From contig NC_080572.1 in NCBI RefSeq assembly GCF_030247185.1, positions 299,075,656-299,139,655 of the forward strand: 64,000 nucleotides of DNA, in the 5' to 3' direction. Source of the stretch: Malaya genurostris (Eukaryota; Arthropoda; Insecta; Diptera; Culicidae). Both the position numbers and the translations under genes were made by a program. Within the stretch, counting starts at the first letter, position 1, and each line of letters opens with the position of its first letter. Under the pieces are notes generated by a model. That model saw nothing but the letters and a program-made list of their open reading frames with translations. It had not been told where the DNA came from and made no database searches. Shown in pieces: positions 56,861-64,000 of the stretch.

Positions 56861-58089
56861 AGTTAATAAATTTAGTACTAGAACAAAGTTTGCTACTTGG
56901 GTATTTTGTTTGGTAAAAATTTCATTTCCATATTACTCCACAATAGTTATATAATTCAGGGAAACGATCTACGATCAACCTTCATACCAACCGAGAGAAG
57001 TCATAACTGTTGCCACAGATTACTCCAATAAAATCATTAACATAGTAACCCTGATCAAGTTTGAAATGCTCATTCGTTTTTTCTTTAAAAAAAACTCACC
57101 TTATTTCACAAATATTGCTGCTTTGGAAGTACTATTCACCTTTCCATCATAATATGTACTTTCAAAATATTCGAAGTATCATTTTTCCCACGTGAAGTAA
57201 GACTGGCTGAAAGGTTTGACAACTTGAAGAATATATAACTTGTTACACTGGAGATTATTTTTTTGGTTGTCCGAGTCGATGCTAGTGTATACTGTCTTGA
57301 AATTAAGCCAGAGCAATCTCATTCACTGGGAGGCTTCTGTGATACACGAATTTATTTCTAATCTGACAGTCACGAAGATTTACAAAGCACTTTTTTTAAT
57401 CATAACTTGCGATAATAATCACTTGCTGAAGTAAAATCAAAAAAGCTCAGCTTGTCGAACTCGTTATACGTCCTATCGGTACCAGATCATTTTGATATTA
57501 CTGGGAATCATTGGACTGACGAATTGAGTCAACAGTGACCAGTTTTATTCCTCCCAGAACAGCCTTACCATTGTCTATTAGCTAGATTCATACTGGGGCA
57601 GCGTCCAAACATGCCAAATATCAAGTAAACATTGAAAGTGGTGCTCAAATAAAGCCATTTTTATCAAATACGAATCCTAACATATCTAAGAATCTATTAC
57701 ATTTTTCAAACAAAAATTCAAACCAAGACCTTGATACTGACTGACTTTTAAAAGCCTAATTGCCACCTATTCAGCATAATTAATATTATTCGGGTGACAT
57801 TTTTGAATCCGAATACGGATCTCCAACTGCTCAGCGGTACCGCAAATGCACTCTTATTCGTGACGAAGGGATTCGAGAGTTGTTTGGAAATCTAAGTCTT
57901 CCTATATTCCTTTGTCAAATTCGAGAACTAATAAGAAGACGCAGTAAGATGTAAATTTTCGAATAACAGATAAAGTTTTAACAGAATAACCGAAGAGTTC
58001 ACTTGGTTATAGCAGGACTTAGTTATCAAAAGCACTGCTGTTTAATTCACTTCAACTTCAACAAAACAAAACACAAATCATCCCATACA

Positions 58090-58240
58090 AAGCAATGGCA
58101 AAAGTACTACATTCCGATGGGGAATTTGATCTTCTGTTACAATAGAGTGTGATCCTACAGACACCAAGAATCCTTCGAAGTCAGAACTCGAATATACGAC
58201 ATTTGACTTGTTAAACTAGCGGCTTATACCCTGATCATGT
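58090..58240. repeat. Dispersed repeat G, copy 2
   Basis: It matches the segment at 54404-54660 (CTACATTCCGATGGGGAATT and GAATATACGACATTTGACTT). Confidence 0.6.
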
Positions 58241-58361
58241 TCATACTAAGTTTGAAATGTTCACTAATATTTAGGTTTTAACTTCAACTGTTCATTATTT
58301 TTTTCTTTGAATGTATTATGTTCAACTAAAAGATTTATTGAAAATTTGCCCTCGTTAGCTA

Positions 58362-58931
58362 TAAAGCTTGCTCATATTGCGGCAAAAAAACGAAAGTTTT
58401 CGTTACAAATAAGACAATGACATCGGAACTATACCAAAAAGAGTGTCTCCAAAAACGAATTTTGCCGTTCATTCGATCCCACGACCATCCTGTAATGTTT
58501 TGGCCAGATTTGGCAAGCTGTCATTACAGCAAAGCCGTTCAAGAATGGTATGCAGAGAAAGTGGTCCAGTTTGTTCCGAAAAACCTTAACCCACTCAACT
58601 GCCCCCAGTTCCGCCCTATTGAGAAATACTGGGCAATCATGAAAAGGAGACTCAAGGCAAAGGGAAAGGTTGTCAAAGACATCAATCAGATGACGACCTG
58701 GTGGAATAAGATATCTAAAACGATGGACGAAGGTGTGCGCCGCCTACTGAGCCGTGTTACAGGAAAAATTCGAGAATTCCTTCAAAACCGTGACGAATAA
58801 TTTTATCCGTATTTTTTCTTAAAAGTATGAAGAAAACGCTACATTTGTATAAAAAAAGATCTTGAATACAATAATAAATAACTGAAATACAGGCAATTGT
58901 CTTTGTTCCAATTCTATTTGAAGCAAGCTTT
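58362..58931 (+). mobile_element. DD37E Tc1/mariner-type element, copy iii, internally deleted
   Basis: The outer ends AAAGCTTGC and GCAAGCTTT are kept. Most of the left inverted repeat and the N-terminal half of the transposase are gone. The remaining frame (58417-58800) holds FWPDLASCHYSKAVQEW and FRPIEKYWA with 37 residues between Asp and Glu, the DD37E signature. The rest of the C-terminus matches copy ii closely. Confidence 0.82.
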
Positions 58932-60510
58932 ATTAGCTTATCGAAGGTTCATTTGTTGTGGTGTGTCCTCAGACAACTTTTGTCGAACGAGTTCAACCTT
59001 TACTACCTACTAAATATACTAGCATTCATCAATTTCATGTAACTCAATTTAATAACCCACTAATTTTGATTCGAACCGAAAGCTTCCGTTCTGTCGTCAT
59101 AAGAATGTCTGATGTTCATTGCGTATTGAGCATCGTACGGATTAATTAATTATGGTCTTCATAAATTCACGCATAAACTAAAATGACAGGTTTAAAAAAC
59201 AATCGCTATGGCAAACAACTGTCGTGTCAAACGTCTCCTGTACCGATGAAGTCCAATGTTTGTCAACAATAAATCAACGTGTTTATTAGTCTCCAAGCAC
59301 TCTAAAGCTTCTCCGTTCAGCTGTCCATTCCAGTATAACACTCTGATTTGCAAGCAAACTGTTAAAATACCAAACAAAATCCAGTGGTGCGCCAAGTTGA
59401 TGCAGTGTACTACCTCTGTGTCTAACCATTCTACATGACCAGCACAGCGTCGAGAGTTTAATGTACGAGCGAATGAACGTCGCTCGGTTTGCTCTATTCT
59501 TTACTACGATTGATTATGAAGGTTTTTAAACAATACACAAACTACGATTAAAACAATAGAATTATAAAACGTGTTTAATCGATCGGCTGACTGACGAACG
59601 GTCCGCGATTCGGTCCCCCTTATCCGTCGTCCGGTCAGTCAGCAATCAAAAGAGTACCGTCAAGAACTCGCTACCAACCGTGATCTGGCAGTACATCGAT
59701 TGTACGGATATTATCTTCTCCCACCCCCCTCCCACTCACTTGCTTGCTGCATCTCATGCTATCTGGCTCGCCTAAATCGATTCCATATGATTAAGAACCT
59801 TCATTTACTGCATTCTAGTTTGTTTGTTTGTTTGCTTTTTTCATATTTTCTTTGCAGTGATAATACTTTACTGTTTTGACAAATCTTTGCTTAGGTAAAT
59901 GGTAATCAATTTTTTCGCAAATTCTACTAGTGACGAACACAACGACTTTGCAGGTTCAAGTCATTGTTGCGTCAAAAGCCCAGTGTCCAGTGGGAATCCG
60001 GTTTAGCTCCGGTCTGATTCCAGCGCTGGACAATATCAAACGAACCAGTTCAATAAAAATCGCCTATGAGCAGCCCTACTCTAGTCGATTCCTATTGACT
60101 GGCGTTGCGTCACTTACTATGTTTATGAGTTTGTAGCACAGATTTCTTCTTCTATGTTTTGCTTTCAATATGTTTAGTTAACGCATTAGCGCTCAGCTGA
60201 CGGTTTGTGGTGCGATAGATAAACGCCATTAGGTAGCAAACTTTCGTCAGCAAAGCATGAGTTTCTTGAAATAAATGCACTTTTCTACCCCGAATTATTC
60301 TCCGTACCCAAAAACCTCATGCTTTACTTCATTTGCAAAAGCTGATTACGCTAAGGGCAATTTCTCTGTTGTTTTGTCAAAGTCTTGTTTTACAAGGAAG
60401 CAACGACAGTTGCTTGTGTGATAAATTTTGAACGTAATCGAAACATAAAACAATTACATATCTATGCTTGATTTTGCAAAGCATAATAAATCCATCGACA
60501 GTAACTCACT

Positions 60511-62393
60511 TTACTTCTTAAGCCCGTTGCTCAGAGGAGATTTTGACTTACTTTCGTCGGATGCTGCCGCTGCACTGCTACCCTTCGGCTTCACGTTATC
60601 CAGACCAATTTTGCTGAGGATTTCCAGTGCACCGCGAGCGGCTTCATCGTGCGATTCTTCCAAACTGGCTCCACTGCCGTGGCATAGCTGAGGTGGTTCC
60701 GTCGAAAGGGTCACCAGTGTAAGGTACTCGCCGTGGTTACCTTTCGGAAAATCGGAAAACATCACCTAAAATGAATGAATTAGTGTGAATTGGACCAGTA
60801 ACCAGTAACTAGCCACTGAAACCTACGTCAAACTTTAACAGCTGAGCCAAGTACATCAGTTGTTCTTTCATTCGGCCAACGTCGGGATTGGAACTGCTAA
60901 CTGCTGGCGTCGTCGACGTCGTCGTCGCGGTGGTCGCACTAGATGTGGTGTTTGTTGCACCAACACTGTTCGCTTGTCCGGATTTCATTGAATTATCCAC
61001 GACGGTGGCAGTAGAAGTGTTCGTGTTATCCTGGGTATTGTTTTCATGAGCATAGTCTTTTGCGGGTGGATTTGATTTGTTGTTGGAAATACCTGTGAAA
61101 AAAAACCTATTAAAGTAACCGCACACACACACACAGGACACAATGTTAGCACCTACCGGAATTTAGTTGCAACACTCCAGGAACAATTTGTCGCCCGGTG
61201 CTGCCACCCTGTTTCCCGTTGGATTGAACACTCAAACCGTCGTTGAACATAACTTTCCGGTTTGGTTTTTCACCCATCTCGTTGGCACTGGCCGAATTGT
61301 TCTCCTTGTTCAGTGTCGATGAATTGGCAACCGTCGAACGACCGTAACCCAGCGAGACGAGCAAATTTTCGGCGGCTTCTTTTTTCGCCAGTTTTTTCGT
61401 TGGACCAACACCCGTTGCGACACTGCCACTGGCAGCGACCTCCATGACAAATTCTCGCCGCCGAGCGACACCGCGTTCCTCCAGCAGTGTGTACACGGGT
61501 TCCTTCTCTTTGCGTGCCTGTTGAATTTGCATTAACCGGCTGATGGGATTCACCATATCCGAAGGATCTTCATCCGCGTTATCCTTGATGAGATTGCGAG
61601 TTTTTTTCTTTGGCAAAGGAACTTTTCGTTTCTGTTTCAACATGGTTCGAGTATTTTTCTCTGGCGATGCCGGAGCAATCTTCCTCAGTTCGTCCAGCAT
61701 CTTTTCGGCAGCACGTTTCTTGGACAGTTTTTTACCATTTCCTTCACCTTCGGTTACGATGTTACCAACTTTGCACAGCGTTGTAAACACTTTCATGTGC
61801 GGTGGACCCTTTTCCCCGTGTACCTCGAATTGAACGGTAAGTTTACGCTTCAGTGCCATCTCGTGCACGAGAGAAATCGGTGATTTCAGTTCTGAGTTTG
61901 GATCGTCGCTATCGATTGATGTGTCGTGACATTCGGATAGCGCATTGGCCGTATCGGGAGTAAGTGGTTTCAAAACCTCCAGGGCACGCGCCGCTGCATC
62001 ATGCCGTGCCGCCTGCAGTGTGTGTCCTTCGCCCAAAAATGTCCGTTCTCCTACGTGCAGAGTTACTTTGTATACTTCCGGTACGTGCTGCGGTATGGGA
62101 GGCATATGATGGTTATAGTAATACCCTCGCGGATAATCCGACTTGTTTCCCATGGGATTTCGTCGATTGTAGGAACATGGTGGAGGAGCCCCGTACCGCA
62201 TGCCACCAGGTGGGGGATTACTGTACATGGTGTTGTTACGATGATAAGCACCGTAGGATCCAGGTGGCGGAACTGGAAAATAGTGAGGACCACCTCCTCC
62301 TCCTCCTCCTCCTCCACCACCAACCGACTGCTGTGGTGCAACGGGTGGAGGGTGACTGTTTGCGTTGTACTTCGGTACAACTGGGGCATCAAC
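60511..62393 (-). CDS. stau: Staufen double-stranded RNA-binding protein, 3' exons
   Basis: Exons 62393-61157, 61092-60827 and 60765-60511 join in frame to 585 residues ending NGLKK. The first exon enters in phase 0 after an AG acceptor, so earlier exons (including dsRBD1) are outside or unrecognised. In order: a Pro/Gly-rich insert with ten glycines; the second half of dsRBD2 (VPEVYKVTLHVGERTFLGEG); dsRBD3 (PISLVHEMALKRKLTVQFEV); dsRBD4 (NPISRLMQIQQARKEKEP); a Ser/Thr/Asn-rich linker with many ACN codons; and dsRBD5 (VMFSDFPKGNHGEYLTLV). In Drosophila, Staufen localises oskar, bicoid and prospero mRNAs; dsRBD3 binds RNA and dsRBD5 contacts Miranda. The layout here is the same, so a like role is inferred. 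Confidence 0.95.
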
Positions 62394-62582
62394 CTGTCGG
62401 TAATGATATCAGCATTAGTAAATAAACAAGGAGTGTATCGAGAATAAACTATCCACATACATTTGTGTTGCATGCATGTATTTGTGATGGTTTTTTATGC
62501 TCAGATCACAGCGTGCTGTGCGTTTGGCTGTCGGCTTTTGTTTGTTTACTTGCTCATGCGGTTGAGATTCTGCGTTTTCGAA

Positions 62583-62800
62583 ATGTCGCGTATTGAAAAA
62601 GAAGTAAAAATTAAGGTACCGGGCACATAGCTAAGTGAGAAGTGTATTACTATGCGCAAATTGGCGAAGTGGTTTGGAATACATCATGCCAGTGTTAAAA
62701 CCATCATTAATAAGTTTGGGGAACACTATTCTTTTGATGAGCTATCAGGATGAGGCAGAAAAACCGGTTCTTCCAACCCGAAACTGGACCAAAAAGGTGA
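62583..62800 (+). pseudogene. Tc1-like transposase N-terminal fragment
   Basis: The frame reads MSRIEKEVKIKV then, after a stop, MRKLAKWFGIHHASVKTI and FDELSG, a helix-turn-helix DNA-binding region as in Tc1/DD37E transposases. The catalytic part is absent, and LINE sequence follows directly. It lies upstream of the staufen exon, probably in a staufen intron. Confidence 0.55.
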
Positions 62801-62814
62801 ACCTCACGTAGAGG

Positions 62815-64000
62815 CTACACGCCACAGGCCGAAATGTGCAGAGATACCAGTGGTAACCTTCTCACGAACGAACGTGAGGTGATCGACAGGTGGAAATAGT
62901 ACTATGACGAGCATCTGAATGGCGAAGCACAAGATACAGAGAAAGGTACAGGAATCAATCTGGGTGCACGCTCAGCCGACGACAGATTCCCAGCCCCTGA
63001 TCTGTCGGAGATAAGTGAGGAGATCGGCCAGCTGAGGAACAACAAAGCCGCTGGCAATGACCAGTTGCCAGGCGAGCTGCTCAAACATGGAGGAGAGGCA
63101 CTGGCTAGAGCGCTGCACTGGATGATTTCTAGGATTTGGGAGGAGGAGATTCTAGCGCAGGAATGGATGGATGGGTGGTATGTCCCGTCTACAAAAAGCT
63201 ATCAGCTAGATTGCTGCAATTACCGCGCAATCACATTGCTGAACAAGGTACTCTCCCAAATCCTTTGCTGTCGTCTATTCGCGATAAGACAAGTACTCCA
63301 GAAGTGTCGTGAATACAACGTACCCACGCATCACCTATTCATTGACTTCAAAGCGGCATACGACACAATCGATCGAGAACAGCTATGGCAGATAATGCAC
63401 AAATACGGTTTCCCGGATAAATTGACGCGATTGGTCAAAGCAACGATTGATAGAGTGATGTGCTACGTCCGAATATCTGGGACGCTCTCGAGTCCCTTCG
63501 AATCTCGAAGAGGGCTACGTCAAGGTGATGGACTCTCTTGTATCTTGTTCAATATTGCCCTGGTAGGTGTGATTCGAAGAGCGAGGATCGACACGAGTGG
63601 CACGATCTTTCGAAAGTCCGTACAACTTTTTGGCTTCGCTAACGATATTGATATTGTGACACGTAACCTTGAGAAGATGACGGAAACCTACATCGTGACT
63701 GAAAGCTGAAGCTAGGCGTATCGGACTGGCCATAGATGCGTCAAAAACAAAATACATAAGAGGAAGAGGCTCTAGAGAAGAAACACAACGCCTCCCACCA
63801 CGAATATTGATAGACGGTGACGATATCGAGGTGGTTAACGAGTTCGTGTATTTGGGCTCACTAGTGACCGCCGATAATGACACCAGCAGAGAAATTCATA
63901 GAAGTATTTTGGCAGGAAATCGAAAGAAAGGTACTGAGGACCATCTATGGCGGAGTGCAGATGGAAGACGGAACGTGGAGACGGCGTATGAATCACGAAT
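62815..64000 (+). pseudogene. RTE-like non-LTR reverse transcriptase, runs off the window
   Basis: Text in sequence: VIDRWK near 62880, LRNNKAAGNDQLPGELLKHG, FIDFKAAYDTIDREQLW (first catalytic Asp), RRGLRQGDGLSCILFN and FGFANDIDIV. The last should be FADD, so one catalytic Asp is Asn here. Frames shift near 63060 and 63705, after which text like VYLGSLVTADNDTSREIHRS continues. A deletion between the ITLLNKVLSQILCC and RQVLQKCREYN segments is likely. The features fit RTE-type insect LINEs, though clade placement needs a tree. Confidence 0.75.

Noticed and set aside
59930..60136. A 68-codon frame after TTTGCAG, in phase with the donor after MTHFR exon 2, considered as the last exon.
   Set aside because: Its text does not resemble any part of MTHFR, the implied intron is 7.6 kb, and reading through exon 2 already gives a stop six codons on. 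Kept out until a transcript shows it.
62063..62473. Overlapping frames of 130-150 codons on both strands in the staufen 5' exon region.
   Set aside because: They are shadows of the Pro/Gly-rich staufen exon, whose frame is conserved and continuous.
1..64000. CRISPR arrays, operons, ribosome-binding sites and rRNA genes.
   Set aside because: None seen. The introns, SINEs and retrotransposons show a eukaryotic nuclear sequence, and the repeats lack the regular spacing of CRISPR.

Overview
The window looks like nuclear DNA of a mosquito (Culicidae), or at least of a dipteran close to mosquitoes. The genes are AT-rich with short GT-AG introns. The mobile elements include DD37E Tc1/mariner-type transposases (a group first described from mosquitoes), a tRNA-derived SINE, RNase H-bearing non-LTR retrotransposons and gypsy-like LTR elements. 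Species cannot be fixed from sequence alone.

Five host genes are supported. RINT1/Tip20-like vesicle-tethering protein (minus, four exons, 6337-8672). A CHRAC-15/16-type histone-fold subunit (plus, two exons, 15374-15963). A clan 3 cytochrome P450 (minus, five exons, 16109-17869), convergent with the CHRAC gene and only 145 bp from it. A divergent methylenetetrahydrofolate reductase-like gene (plus), whose two recognised exons (37245-37811 and 51974-52336) are separated by a 14.2 kb intron full of transposons. The 3' part of staufen (minus, 60511-62393), whose 5' exons lie outside what I can find here. I rebuilt exon joins by hand from splice sites; every recognised join keeps frame.

Most of the rest is mobile DNA. 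The left edge holds the env and 3' LTR of an errantivirus-like element, a SINE, two Helitron-like elements placed tail to head, and an ORF1 relic. A 1.6 kb LTR element lies at 12141-13738, with 360-bp LTRs, a 5-bp target duplication, a primer-binding-site-like motif and a polypurine tract. It carries only an unrecognised ORF. Region 17.99-29.21 kb is a nested complex. A mariner-like element was hit by a non-LTR retrotransposon (18045-23984), by an element with CGAAATGAC-type repeats (24274-24920) and by a gypsy-like LTR element (25457-29160). The retrotransposon was itself hit by a 2.1 kb hAT-type element and a 339-bp MITE. Nearly every insertion has a readable target-site duplication, and a second retrotransposon copy (46687-50862) supplies the empty site for the hAT.

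The right half contains a mariner copy with near-perfect inverted repeats (31833-33129), a second SINE, another nested pair (a hAT-type element inside a CGAAATGAC element, 34.2-36.4 kb) and three DD37E transposon relics. It also holds Jockey-like fragments, a TAA-flanked fold-back MITE (54874-55067) and an RTE-like reverse transcriptase running off the right end. Apart from mariner, which has one obvious frameshift, the autonomous-type elements are visibly broken by frameshift, deletion or truncation.
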